Shown piece by piece: positions 41,310 to 50,074 of a stretch of 64,000 nucleotides of DNA (positions are counted from its first letter, which is position 1; each line of letters begins with the position of its first letter). This stretch comes from Geobacter sp. DSM 9736. GTDB lineage: Bacteria; Desulfobacterota; Desulfuromonadia; Geobacterales; Geobacteraceae. The notes below the pieces were generated by a model. The model was not told the DNA's origin and did not search any database. It saw only the letters and a program-made list of their open reading frames with translations. The DNA is taken from the NCBI RefSeq assembly GCF_900187405.1, contig NZ_LT896716.1, positions 682,001 through 746,000 on the forward strand, in the 5' to 3' direction. A program made the position numbers and the translations under genes.

Positions 41310-43877
41310 ATGGTATTCATAAAGAAATCGGTTCTGATGCTCTGCCTTGCTGCTGCCGTTTCCGGCTGCGCGGCGGGGAGGTCAGCCTTCAACAAAGCGG
41401 AGAAGCTGGAGCGGGAAGGGAATCTGGACGACGCCGTCGTCAAATATGCAGAGGCAGCCGCCGCCAATCCCGATGTTGGGGAATACCGCCTGCGTTTTCT
41501 CAAGGCAAGCGAGAAGGCGGCTCGGGAACATTTTGCCAAAGGGGACAGGTTCTTTGAAAACAAGAAGTACGATGATGCCCTGAGAGAGTATCAGACTGCA
41601 TTCACCCTAGATCCTTCTTTTATTCGTGCTAAGCAGCAAGGCGAGCTTGCGGAAAAGCTCCGGAATGCGCAGTTCTTTTTCAGCGAAGGCGTATCTTTGG
41701 AGAAGGACCGCAAGATCAGGGAGGCCATTCGTGCCTACCAGAAGGCGTTGGAGTTCGATCCCGAAAGCCGGGAGGCGAAGGATGCAGTGGAGCGTCTCCA
41801 GAAAAGCCGGAGGACGAAGCTCGACGGCACCGAGCTCAATCTCAAGTCGAACAAACCGATCACCCTCAAGTTCAAAGACGCGAAGATCAAAGAGGTTTTC
41901 AACATCCTTTCTCAGCTTTCGGGGATCAATTTCATCTTCGACGAAGGGCTGAAAGACCAGAATGTCAGCGTATTTCTGGAGAACGCAACCTTTCAGCAGG
42001 CCCTCGACATCATCACCGGCATCAACAAGCTTGGGAAGAAGGTGCTAAACGAAAGCACCATCATCGTCTATCCGAAGAACCCGGAAAAATCGAAACAGTA
42101 TGAGGAGCTGTACGTACAGACTTTCTTTCTCGACAAGCTGGATGCTAAGAAGGCCGTCAACCTTATACGGACCATGCTCCAGGTGAAGAAGATCTACGTT
42201 AACGAGGAGATGAACGCCATCGTCATTCGGGACACACCCGAAGTCATCGAGGTGGCGCAGAAGATCCTAGATGCCAATGATGTTCCCGACGCGGAGCTTG
42301 TCCTGGAAGTCGAGGTGCTTGAGGTAAGCAACGAAAACAAAGAGAACTTCGGCCTTGGACTGTCGCGGTATTCGATATCCGCAGCAGCGGCAGCGAGTGG
42401 TTCGAACTCGTTCCTGTCGGACACTCTGCCGACGACCATTCAGACAACGACAGATGGTACGGGTACAGGTACGACAACAACTACCTCTACTACTCCCTCA
42501 AACCTCCTGCAATTCTTCAGCTACAGGGGATACGGCGGATTCCTGACCGTGCCCAATGCCACATTCAACTTCGCCAAGTCTCTCGGAAAAGGTGAGACTC
42601 TTGCCAACCCGCGACTCCGGGTAAAGAACAGGGAGAAGGCGAAGTTCAATGTCGGCCAGCGGGTGCCGATCACTACAACCTCCACACCTACCACGGGCGG
42701 ATTCAGCGTTAACGTCCAGTACGTGGACGTAGGGGTGAAGCTCAACGCGGAACCGACGGTCCAGTTGAACAATGAAGTGACGATGAAGGTGAGCCTCGAA
42801 GTAAGTTCCATAATCGGCAGGCAGAATGTCGGCAGCGATGGGGGCACCACCGTTGTTACCATAGGCACGAGAAATCTGGACACGGTGCTGAGTCTCAAGG
42901 ACGGGGAAACGAGCATCATAGGCGGCCTCGTGGACGATTCCAAGCAGATGAGCAAGCAGAAGGTATACCTCCTTGGGGACATACCGCTCATCGGACCGCT
43001 CCTTACAAATCATTCAACAGAAGGCAGGAAGAGTGAGCTGATTCTGGCCATCACTCCCCACATTGTGCGGGGTATAACCGTGCCCGAGCTGGATGTGGCT
43101 GCGTTCTGGTCCGGGAGAGAGGATGAGCCTGCAGTGGGCAAATCTTATTCCTCCTTCCAGGAGGTGGAGCCTGCTGCGGACCAGGCGGCACCCGCTCCCC
43201 AGGCTCCGGCTGCAGCTCCGAGGCCGGCGCTCCCTGCTGCTCCTGCTGTCGCGCCTGTTCCTGTTCCGGTGCCGTCTCCCGTTCCTGCGCCTTCCGCCGG
43301 AATTGCGCAGCCTGCACTGCCACAGGCAGCTCCGGCCCCTGAACCGGGCTCTCCGTCGGACGCCGGCAAGATGCCGCCTCCTGCGTCCGACACGGGTGCT
43401 GTACCGGGTGCCGCTCCTCCCGCACCTGCAGCAGCTTCCCCCTCAGCGCCGCCTCCGCCTGCTCCTAGAGCTGCTCTGAGTGTCACAGCGCCGAAATCGA
43501 TTAAAAAGAACGACCAGTTCAAGGTCGATGTTCAGGTCTCCAATGCTGCGAGCATCTCCAAGGCGGCATTTACCTTCGTGTACGACCCGATATTCGTCGA
43601 ATTCGTCAGCGCCGCGGAAGGTCCCTTTATGAAGCAGGACGGGAAGCCCACAACCTTTCAGAATACCGTCGACAAAGGTACCGGCCAGGTATCGGTGACC
43701 ATCAACCGGGCTCCCGATGCCGGGAGCATAAGCGGCGGCGGAAGCCTTATGAGCGCTTTATTCAAGGCTCGAAACCAGGGACCTGCAAACTTCGGCTTCC
43801 TGGGCGTCACCCTTTCCGATGTCGGGGGTAAGGCTCAGGAAACCATTCCCTATAACACGGTAGTTGAGGTAAAATAG
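41310..43877 (+). CDS. gspD: Secretin lipoprotein with TPR N-terminus and C-terminal cohesin-like domain
   Basis: An 855-residue outer-membrane secretin. Lipobox AVSGC with Cys20; TPR-like helices to about residue 170; STN/N0-type and N1-type domains (KPITLKFKDAKIKEVFNILS, then FDEGLKDQNVSVFLENATFQ); secretin barrel up to about 590 (VPITTTSTPTTGG, GLVDDSKQMSKQKVYLLGD); an Ala/Pro linker at about 600-720; and a C-terminal 135-residue domain matching the cohesin pattern (APKSIKKNDQFKVDVQVSNA, then KAAFTFVYDPIFVEFVSA). The cohesin-like tail is not part of standard secretins. The ATG at 41310 follows AAGGAGAGGACCCTG and gives the compact lipoprotein signal; the frame opens at GTG 41277. Confidence 0.9.
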   Translation: MVFIKKSVLMLCLAAAVSGCAAGRSAFNKAEKLEREGNLDDAVVKYAEAAAANPDVGEYRLRFLKASEKAAREHFAKGDRFFENKKYDDALREYQTAFTLDPSFIRAKQQGELAEKLRNAQFFFSEGVSLEKDRKIREAIRAYQKALEFDPESREAKDAVERLQKSRRTKLDGTELNLKSNKPITLKFKDAKIKEVFNILSQLSGINFIFDEGLKDQNVSVFLENATFQQALDIITGINKLGKKVLNESTIIVYPKNPEKSKQYEELYVQTFFLDKLDAKKAVNLIRTMLQVKKIYVNEEMNAIVIRDTPEVIEVAQKILDANDVPDAELVLEVEVLEVSNENKENFGLGLSRYSISAAAAASGSNSFLSDTLPTTIQTTTDGTGTGTTTTTSTTPSNLLQFFSYRGYGGFLTVPNATFNFAKSLGKGETLANPRLRVKNREKAKFNVGQRVPITTTSTPTTGGFSVNVQYVDVGVKLNAEPTVQLNNEVTMKVSLEVSSIIGRQNVGSDGGTTVVTIGTRNLDTVLSLKDGETSIIGGLVDDSKQMSKQKVYLLGDIPLIGPLLTNHSTEGRKSELILAITPHIVRGITVPELDVAAFWSGREDEPAVGKSYSSFQEVEPAADQAAPAPQAPAAAPRPALPAAPAVAPVPVPVPSPVPAPSAGIAQPALPQAAPAPEPGSPSDAGKMPPPASDTGAVPGAAPPAPAAASPSAPPPPAPRAALSVTAPKSIKKNDQFKVDVQVSNAASISKAAFTFVYDPIFVEFVSAAEGPFMKQDGKPTTFQNTVDKGTGQVSVTINRAPDAGSISGGGSLMSALFKARNQGPANFGFLGVTLSDVGGKAQETIPYNTVVEVK

Positions 43878-43900
43878 CCGGGACTTCGGCGATACCAACC

Positions 43901-44392
43901 ATGAAACGTCTGAATACCAAGGGGCTGACGATTGTCGAACTGGTCGTCACCATGGCCATACTGTCCGTACTTGCGGCATTGGTTCTGCCGTCTGCGCAAC
44001 TGGTCGCCAAGCGGAACAAGGAGATCGAACTGCGGCGGAACCTGCGGGTAATCCGCACAGCGATAGACGATTATTACAAGGCGTACCGTGACGCTGTGGA
44101 GAGGGACAAAACAAAGGCCCCTTCCATCAAGGAGTCGGGATATCCTAAGACGCTTGAGCTTCTTGTCGAAGGGGACGATTTCGGAAAAGTCGACGGGCAG
44201 AAGAGGAAGTTTCTCCGGAGGATACCCGCCGATCCTTTCAATCCTCCCAAGCCTGGAGAGAAGCCGGAATGGGGTCTGCGTTCTTATACGGACAAGCCGG
44301 ACAGCACCATATGGGGTGAGGAAGACGTTTACGATGTCTACTCTCTGAGCGAAGACACCGCCATCGACGGGACCAAATACAACGAATGGTAG
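43901..44392 (+). CDS. Type II pseudopilin
   Basis: A 163-residue prepilin-like protein. The leader MKRLNTKG ends in Gly before LTIVELVVTMAILSVLAAL, the class III signal with Glu at +5; residue +1 is Leu rather than Phe/Met. The C-terminal domain has the pseudopilin loop (FLRRIPADPFNPPKPGEKPE, then WGLRSY) and ends KYNEW. Substrate for a prepilin peptidase that is not in the window. Confidence 0.9.
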   Translation: MKRLNTKGLTIVELVVTMAILSVLAALVLPSAQLVAKRNKEIELRRNLRVIRTAIDDYYKAYRDAVERDKTKAPSIKESGYPKTLELLVEGDDFGKVDGQKRKFLRRIPADPFNPPKPGEKPEWGLRSYTDKPDSTIWGEEDVYDVYSLSEDTAIDGTKYNEW

Positions 44393-44426
44393 TCTTACCG
44401 GTTACGGCTGGATAAAAAGAGGCACG

Positions 44427-44840
44427 ATGATACTGAACAAGCTGGTGAAGAAACAGAAAGGTTTCACCCTCATCGAACTGATGATAGTGGTGACGATCGT
44501 CGGCATTCTAGCCGCCATCGCGGTACCTAACTACAAGTGGGGGATCATCAGAGCCAAAGAGGCGGTGCTCCGTGAAAACCTCTACAACATGCGCAACGTC
44601 CTTGACCAGTTCTTCGCCGATCAGGGGAAGTTCCCCGACAGCCTTGACGAACTCGTGGAAAAAAAGTACATGAAGTCGATTCCTAACGACCCCATTACAG
44701 GGAAACCCGAGTGGGACGTCATGCCACCCCCTGATCTGGGGCAGGTCGTTTCGGAGGAAAAGGGCCTCGGCAACGTGTACGATGTGAAAAGCACCTCCTC
44801 CCTCGTCGGTTCCAACGGTATTCCGTACGGTCAGTGGTAG
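44427..44840 (+). CDS. Major pseudopilin GspG-type (OxpG-like)
   Basis: A 137-residue prepilin: leader MILNKLVKKQKG, then FTLIELMIVVTIVGILAAIA with Phe+1 and Glu+5. The C-terminal region SIPNDPITGKPEWDV and the end NGIPYGQW follow the GspG pattern. From memory, G. sulfurreducens OxpG, needed to export the multicopper protein OmpB, is a pseudopilin in the same gene context; identity here is by synteny and length only. Confidence 0.88.
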   Translation: MILNKLVKKQKGFTLIELMIVVTIVGILAAIAVPNYKWGIIRAKEAVLRENLYNMRNVLDQFFADQGKFPDSLDELVEKKYMKSIPNDPITGKPEWDVMPPPDLGQVVSEEKGLGNVYDVKSTSSLVGSNGIPYGQW

Positions 44841-44874
44841 CCCTTCATCCGTCAGCCAACTATAAAGACAGATC

Positions 44875-45546
44875 ATGATCCATTTTCATAACGTTTTGAT
44901 GTCGTATCAGAATGACGCCGCTGCACTCAACGGAGTCAATCTAACGATAAGAAAAGGTGATTTCACCTTTCTTACCGGTGTTTCCGGCGCCGGGAAATCC
45001 ACCCTTCTCAAGCTTGTTTATGGTGCACTGGAACCCTCCCGCGGCCAGGTTATAGTGGACGGGCAAAATCTTTCACGGCTTTCACGCTCGCAGATCCCCG
45101 CCCTGCGTCGCACCATCGGCGTCGTTTTTCAGGACTTCAAGCTGCTTCCCAATCGAACGGTTCTTGAGAACGTATCGATTACGTTGGAGGTGCTAGGCTG
45201 GGGGAAGAAAGAAATCGGGAAAAAGGTGTATCACATCCTGAAGCAGATGGGGATGGAGCAGAAGCTTCATGTCACTCCTCTGCGGCTTTCAGGAGGGGAG
45301 CAGCAAAGGGTGGCCCTTGCGCGTGCCCTGGTGAACGACCCGAAAATCCTTCTGGCAGACGAACCTACTGGTAACCTCGACGAGGATAACAAGCAGCAGA
45401 TACTCTCCATCTTCAGGGAGGCCAACATCAGGGGCACTACCGTCGTGGTTGCAACTCACGACAGGCGGCTTACCGAGGCGAACTGTTACAGGACGGTAGT
45501 CCTAGACAAGGGACAGGTCGTGGAGGATTCTCATGCCGCGCAGTAA
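44875..45546 (+). CDS. ftsE: Cell-division ABC transporter ATPase FtsE
   Basis: A 223-residue ABC ATPase: Walker [12 protein letters not shown]-loop region [16 protein letters not shown], signature [19 protein letters not shown], Walker [13 protein letters not shown], and the switch His in VVATHD. FtsE-like in the PNRTVLENV phrase. Works with FtsX at the septum to control peptidoglycan hydrolases. It overlaps ftsX by 14 bases. Confidence 0.95.
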   Translation: MIHFHNVLMSYQNDAAALNGVNLTIRKGDFTFLTGVSGAGKSTLLKLVYGALEPSRGQVIVDGQNLSRLSRSQIPALRRTIGVVFQDFKLLPNRTVLENVSITLEVLGWGKKEIGKKVYHILKQMGMEQKLHVTPLRLSGGEQQRVALARALVNDPKILLADEPTGNLDEDNKQQILSIFREANIRGTTVVVATHDRRLTEANCYRTVVLDKGQVVEDSHAAQ

Positions 45547-46480
45547 CGTGCCCAAGAAACCGAAAGCCGCCCGTAACGGGGCCGGGTCCGGAAGGATCGG
45601 CTACTTCTTTGCCCGCGCAGCGGCGAACATGCGGCAGAATGTCTTCATCAATGTCGTGGCTGTAGGCACCATAGCCCTTGCTCTCCTCATCTTCTCCCTT
45701 TTTCTGCTCCTCTACGTGAACCTCGAAGGGGCTGCCGCTAAGTGGAGCAACCGCGTTCAGGTAACCGTCTATTTGGACCAGGAACCGGATGCCGCGGAAC
45801 TCGGACAACTCAAGTCGCGGGTTTCGGCCATCGCCGGTACGGATAGTGTCGCTTTTGTCAGCAAGGAAGATGCGATGCGCAGGTTCCGCTCGCGCCTCAA
45901 GGGGCAGGAGGCTCTGCTGGCGGGGGTGACGCCTGAGGTTCTACCGGCAGCTTTGGAAATCACCCTAAAGCGGGGGAGTCGGAGCAGCGAGGCTACAGAG
46001 GCCTACGTGGCCAACCTGAAGCGGGTTCCCGGGGTGGGAGAGATCCAGTACGGAGAGGAGTGGGTGAAGCGATTCAATTCATTCATCACTTTCGCCCGTC
46101 TTGTCGGCGGACTTCTGGGAGCTTTTCTCTTTATAGCCGTCGTCTTCATCGTTTCCAATACCATCAAGCTCACCATCTATTCCCGTAAAGAGGAACTTGA
46201 ACTCCTAAGTCTGGTGGGCGCTACGCGAATGTTCATCAAGGCCCCGTTTCTGATCGAGGGTGTTCTCCAGGGGGCAGTGGGAGCACTTCTGGCGCTGGTG
46301 GTCCTGGGCGGCTGCTACCTCGGTTTTCTTCACAACGCGCCCAATTTCATCAGCTTCGACCCCTCGCGTGCCGGTCTGGTGTTTCTCCCGGTTTCCCATC
46401 TCGGCGGTATTTTAGCCGGTGGGGTCGTGCTGGGGTTTCTCGGCAGTCTCACGTCTCTCAAGCGTTTTATCAACGTCTGA
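45533..46480 (+). CDS. ftsX: Cell-division ABC transporter permease FtsX
   Basis: A 315-residue protein: one N-terminal membrane helix (VFINVVAVGTIALALLIFSL), a periplasmic domain of about 120 residues (VTVYLDQEPDAAELGQLKSR ... VPGVGEIQYGEEWVKRF), and three C-terminal helices. It transmits FtsE ATP hydrolysis to periplasmic hydrolase activators, here probably the EnvC-like product encoded two bases after its stop. Confidence 0.93.
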   Translation: MPRSNVPKKPKAARNGAGSGRIGYFFARAAANMRQNVFINVVAVGTIALALLIFSLFLLLYVNLEGAAAKWSNRVQVTVYLDQEPDAAELGQLKSRVSAIAGTDSVAFVSKEDAMRRFRSRLKGQEALLAGVTPEVLPAALEITLKRGSRSSEATEAYVANLKRVPGVGEIQYGEEWVKRFNSFITFARLVGGLLGAFLFIAVVFIVSNTIKLTIYSRKEELELLSLVGATRMFIKAPFLIEGVLQGAVGALLALVVLGGCYLGFLHNAPNFISFDPSRAGLVFLPVSHLGGILAGGVVLGFLGSLTSLKRFINV

Positions 46481-46482
46481 CC

Positions 46483-47661
46483 ATGAATAAAAAAACGTCA
46501 GCCATACTTCTGCTGCTGGGCTTTGTCGCAGCAAGCCCTCTCCATGCCGACCTGACCAAGGATCTGCAGGGGATCAAAAACAAAATCAAGGAAAAGAAGA
46601 CCCAGCTGTCGAAGACCAAGAAGGTGGAAACCAAGGTCAGCGGAGAGCTTCAGCAGATAGAGAAGAACCTTCGTGAGAAAGAGGAGAACCTTTCCTCGCT
46701 CAACAGGGATCTCAAGGGGGTAGAGACGGGTCTGGACCGGACACGGAAAGAAATCGATGTGGTCCAGCAGGAGGCCCAGCATAAGGAAGTGGAGATCAGG
46801 CAACGGGTTGTCTCCATCTACAAAGCCGGCGAGTTCGGCGCCCTTCGAATGTTCTTCTCCTCTGAGTCGTTCCCGCAGGTAACGGAGAACCTGCGCTACA
46901 TGAATTCCGTTCTGCAGAACGACCGGAAGCTGTTCGACGATTACAATGCCAAGATATCAAGGCTGAAGGGGCTGAAGCAAACGCTGGAGATCGATATTGC
47001 GCGCAAGGAAAAGATAAAGACGAGCATTGTCGCGAAGAAGCAGGAAATAGAGGTCGAGAAGAAGCGTAAGGCTGATTACCTACTTAAAATCAGGGAAGAG
47101 AAGAAGGGCCATCTTGCGTCTCTGAGGGAGCTGGAAGGGAACGCAAAGCGGCTTCAGTCAATGGTGGAAAGGCTTGAAGCCCGCAGCAGAAAAAGCTATA
47201 GTAGGAAGCCCGATCAGCCGAAGCGGCAATACGGGCAATCACTTCCGCCCACACCGGACCGCGGATTCGCTTCCCAGAAGGGGCGGCTGGCGATGCCGGT
47301 CAAGGGGGAGGTGGTTGCTACCTTCGGACGGCACAAGCACCCCGAGTTCAATTCATACACCGTCAGCAACGGGATTTCCATCGCGGCCCCTGCAGGCACC
47401 GTCATCAGGCCAGTCTACGACGGCCAGGTGGTTTTCGCCGACTACTTCAAGGGATATGGCAACCTTCTGATCATTGACCATGGGGGTGGTTTTTTCAGTC
47501 TCTACGGTCATGCGTCGAAGATCCTGAAAAAGGCCGGTTCCATGGTTAGTCGCCAGGATGCCGTGGCTACCGTGGGGGACGTGGATTCGGCGCGGGGACC
47601 GGTGCTTTACTTCGAGATAAGGCAACAGGGGAGACCGGTAGATCCGCTTCCCTGGTTCTAG
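46483..47661 (+). CDS. envC: EnvC-like murein hydrolase activator (coiled coil plus LytM)
   Basis: A 392-residue exported protein: signal peptide (MNKKTSAILLLLGFVAASPLHA), a coiled coil from about 25 to 245, and a C-terminal LytM/M23 domain (about 285-390: GISIAAPAGTVIRPVYDGQV, FADYFKGYGNLLIIDH, SLYGHASK). The first metal motif, normally HxxxD just before the IAAPAGT strand, reads SNGIS here, so the active site is degenerate as in EnvC, which activates amidases rather than cutting glycan itself. Position after ftsX fits. Inactivity is inferred from the missing ligands. Confidence 0.85.
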   Translation: MNKKTSAILLLLGFVAASPLHADLTKDLQGIKNKIKEKKTQLSKTKKVETKVSGELQQIEKNLREKEENLSSLNRDLKGVETGLDRTRKEIDVVQQEAQHKEVEIRQRVVSIYKAGEFGALRMFFSSESFPQVTENLRYMNSVLQNDRKLFDDYNAKISRLKGLKQTLEIDIARKEKIKTSIVAKKQEIEVEKKRKADYLLKIREEKKGHLASLRELEGNAKRLQSMVERLEARSRKSYSRKPDQPKRQYGQSLPPTPDRGFASQKGRLAMPVKGEVVATFGRHKHPEFNSYTVSNGISIAAPAGTVIRPVYDGQVVFADYFKGYGNLLIIDHGGGFFSLYGHASKILKKAGSMVSRQDAVATVGDVDSARGPVLYFEIRQQGRPVDPLPWF

Positions 47662-47802
47662 TGAAGGTCGCTGGGGCAGCCTTCGAGCCCGAGTCTTCGA
47701 AAGCTCCGTGTGCGGCCTGTCGGCAACTCGCGCCATGCATCATTTTAAAACAGATTCTGACTATACATTTTTTTGGTACTACTAACGGAAGATTGGAGAA
47801 GC

Positions 47803-49134
47803 ATGATGTTCAAGAGCAACAAAGGAAGGAAGGCTGTCCTTTTCATCGCCGTTATTTCCGTGGTGGCCGTCTTCTTCAGTGTGGGCATTCAGCGCAGGTG
47901 TGCTGCCCAGGGGGGGAACGACTACGAATCGATCGAGCTGTTTACCGACGTACTTTCCCTTGTGAAGAAGAATTACGTGGAGGAGGTGGATACCAAGAAG
48001 CTTATCTATGGTGCCATCAACGGCATGCTTTCTTCCCTGGACCCCCACAGCTCCTTCATGCCCCCCGAGACGTACAAGGAGATGAAAATCGAGACCAAGG
48101 GCTCCTTCGGCGGATTGGGAATCGAGATATCCATCAAGGACGGAATCCTGACAGTGATTTCCCCCATCGAGGACACTCCCGCCTATAAGGCCGGAATCAA
48201 GGCCGGAGACCAGATCCTCAAGATCGACGACCGGTACACAAAGGACCTGACGATTACCGAAGCGGTCAAGCGGATGCGGGGCACCAAGGGTACAAAGGTC
48301 ACCCTGACCATCCTGCGGGAGGGTTTCGACAAGCCGAAAGAGTTCCCGCTTGTACGGGACATCATCCAGGTCAAGAGCGTGAAATTCAAGATGCTCGACC
48401 AGGGGTACGGGTACATCAGGATCGCCCAGTTCCAGGAAAAGACGGACGACGACCTCATCAAGGCGCTGGCGGCGCTGAAAGAGCAGAATGGTGGTCCTCT
48501 GAGCGGACTGGTGCTCGACCTGCGCAACGATCCCGGCGGGCTTCTCGATCAGGCTGTAAAGGTCAGCGAACACTTTATAGACGAAGGGCAGCTTATTGTC
48601 TACACCGAGGGGCGTGACAAGGACTCCAAGATGCGCTTCACCTCGCGCAAAGGGACGAAGGAGCCAAACTATCCGATCGTAGCCCTTATCAACAGCGGAA
48701 GCGCCAGCGCTTCGGAAATCGTCGCCGGCGCACTCCAGGACCACAAGCGCGCCGTAGTCATGGGGACTCAGAGCTTCGGCAAGGGTTCCGTTCAAACTAT
48801 CATTCCGCTCACCGACAACTCCGGTCTCCGTCTCACTACGGCTCGGTACTTCACGCCCAGCGGCCGTTCGATCCAGGCTAAAGGTATTGTTCCCGACATC
48901 ATCGTGGACAAGCTTGAGCTCCCGTCAACGGAGAAGAAGGATACGATGCATATCCGGGAGAAGGACCTGGAAAATCACTTCGAGGATCAGCCCAAGGGCG
49001 AGAAGCCCGAGGAGAAGAAGCCCGAGAAGCCTTCTGCTTACAACACAGACGAACAAATCAAGGGTGACTACCAGATACTGCGTGCCCTCGACCTGCTCAA
49101 GGGCTATGCCATTCTCAAAAAAGTAGCTCAGTAG
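47803..49134 (+). CDS. ctpA: Carboxyl-terminal processing protease CtpA
   Basis: A 443-residue S41A protease. Signal-anchor (AVLFIAVISVVAVFFSVGI), a PDZ domain (about residues 95-170: GLGIEISIKDGILTVISPIE), and the catalytic core with the Ser in INSGSASASEIVAGAL and the Lys in GTQSFGKGSVQT. The tail is charged (KGEKPEEKKPEKP). Processes periplasmic substrates, often peptidoglycan hydrolases. ATG 47803 or 47806 both follow GGAGAAG. Confidence 0.93.
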   Translation: MMFKSNKGRKAVLFIAVISVVAVFFSVGIQRRCAAQGGNDYESIELFTDVLSLVKKNYVEEVDTKKLIYGAINGMLSSLDPHSSFMPPETYKEMKIETKGSFGGLGIEISIKDGILTVISPIEDTPAYKAGIKAGDQILKIDDRYTKDLTITEAVKRMRGTKGTKVTLTILREGFDKPKEFPLVRDIIQVKSVKFKMLDQGYGYIRIAQFQEKTDDDLIKALAALKEQNGGPLSGLVLDLRNDPGGLLDQAVKVSEHFIDEGQLIVYTEGRDKDSKMRFTSRKGTKEPNYPIVALINSGSASASEIVAGALQDHKRAVVMGTQSFGKGSVQTIIPLTDNSGLRLTTARYFTPSGRSIQAKGIVPDIIVDKLELPSTEKKDTMHIREKDLENHFEDQPKGEKPEEKKPEKPSAYNTDEQIKGDYQILRALDLLKGYAILKKVAQ

Positions 49135-49152
49135 ATAGCTGCGTTGCCGACT

Positions 49153-49182
49153 AAAGCCGGGAGGAGAGATCCTCCCGGCTTT
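49153..49182 (+). terminator. Strong terminator after ctpA
   Basis: AAAGCCGGGAGGA (49153-49165) pairs perfectly with TCCTCCCGGCTTT (49170-49182) around GAGA, and more T follow. Ends the ftsE-to-ctpA unit. Confidence 0.95.
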
Positions 49183-49300
49183 TTTTGTCTTCTATTTTCG
49201 GCAGGAACTGACGTTGTGTAGAATCTTGCGTTTAACACCGTTTTATCGATAATTTGCGTTGACTATCCATACGGAAAGGTATAAATAGACGCTTATTATA

Positions 49301-49316
49301 ACTTTTGTACAAAAGT
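49301..49316. promoter_or_regulatory. Perfect 16-bp palindrome at the regulator start
   Basis: ACTTTTGTACAAAAGT is a perfect palindrome. It overlaps the GTG proposed for the next gene and lies below an AT-rich promoter-like stretch (TTGACT near 49258, TATAAATAG near 49279, TATTATAAC near 49294). Likely operator, possibly autoregulatory. Confidence 0.55.
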
Positions 49317-49965
49317 GGGGCCGGGTGTGTGTGCTATCAGAAGCAGTAGAAAAAACGCAGGGTTGCAGCAGGTTTCGGTAAGGGTTTTTGGCGGTCTGGG
49401 TATCAGCTACAATGAAACACCGGTTGTAATAGCATGGGGAAGCCAAAAGGCACGGCTTCTTTTCTGTTCCCTGCTGGTCAGTTACGACCAGTGGATTCAC
49501 CGCGACAGACTCATCGAAGTGCTTTGGCCCGGCTGCGATGTCGCCGCCGGAGTGAATAATTTCAAAACCACTCTCAGCCGTCTGCGGAAATCCTTTTCCG
49601 GCCCGCATGCAATCAATCCCGTCATGACTCAGGGTGAGGCCCTTAGGATCAACACTACCCTCATCAGCCTGGACGCCAGTGAGTTCCGCGCCGCTGCCAC
49701 TGCCGGCATAAAGACATACGCCCGGGGTGACCTCAAGGGGGCAAAGCTCCTTCTTGAAAAGGCCCAGGATCTGTACACCGGCGACTTCCTCCCCGAGGAA
49801 CCATTCAACCCTTACCTTACGGCTGCGCGAGATGATTTCGGCCGGCTCCACACTTCAGTCATAACAACCCTTGGAAAGGTCTATGAGCAGGAAGGAAACA
49901 AGGATGCTCTTGAAGCGATCCGGTTCCTCGTTTCAACGCAGTACCCGCTTGTCGAGCCAGCCTGA
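49315..49965 (+). CDS. SARP/BTAD-type transcriptional activator domain protein
   Basis: A 216-residue protein. Residues 20-105 look like an OmpR-type winged helix of the SARP kind (VSVRVFGGLGISYNETPVVI, WGSQKARLLFCSLLVSYDQW, HRDRLIEVLWPG, NNFKTTLSRLRK). Residues 115-205 are a BTAD-like TPR array (ARGDLKGAKLLLEKAQDLYT, GDFLPEEPFNPYL). No ATPase or receiver domain follows. Start is uncertain: GTG 49315 sits inside a palindrome and GTG 49327 is possible. Divergent in position from the surrounding housekeeping genes; possible local regulator of the lipoprotein/cohesin-like cluster downstream. Confidence 0.75.
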   Translation: MGPGVCAIRSSRKNAGLQQVSVRVFGGLGISYNETPVVIAWGSQKARLLFCSLLVSYDQWIHRDRLIEVLWPGCDVAAGVNNFKTTLSRLRKSFSGPHAINPVMTQGEALRINTTLISLDASEFRAAATAGIKTYARGDLKGAKLLLEKAQDLYTGDFLPEEPFNPYLTAARDDFGRLHTSVITTLGKVYEQEGNKDALEAIRFLVSTQYPLVEPA

Positions 49966-50074
49966 TACTCCACTGTCGCCCGCGCCATACACCCAACGCC
50001 TCTCGGTGCTGTTCCCTTTACTTTTTTACATCCCTATCTTATAGTGGCTGCACCGAACTTTAATGGGAGGGTTT

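Noticed and set aside
47661-48188. A 175-residue ORF overlapping the end of the EnvC-like gene and the start of ctpA
   Set aside because: Its frame conflicts with ctpA, which has clear S41 motifs, and its translation is not domain-like.
47782-48795. A 337-residue minus-strand ORF within ctpA
   Set aside because: Antisense shadow in GC-rich sequence; the plus strand carries an intact protease.
49315-49965. Response-regulator identity for the SARP-like gene
   Set aside because: No receiver domain or phosphoacceptor Asp context; the DNA-binding part is followed by TPR-like helices.
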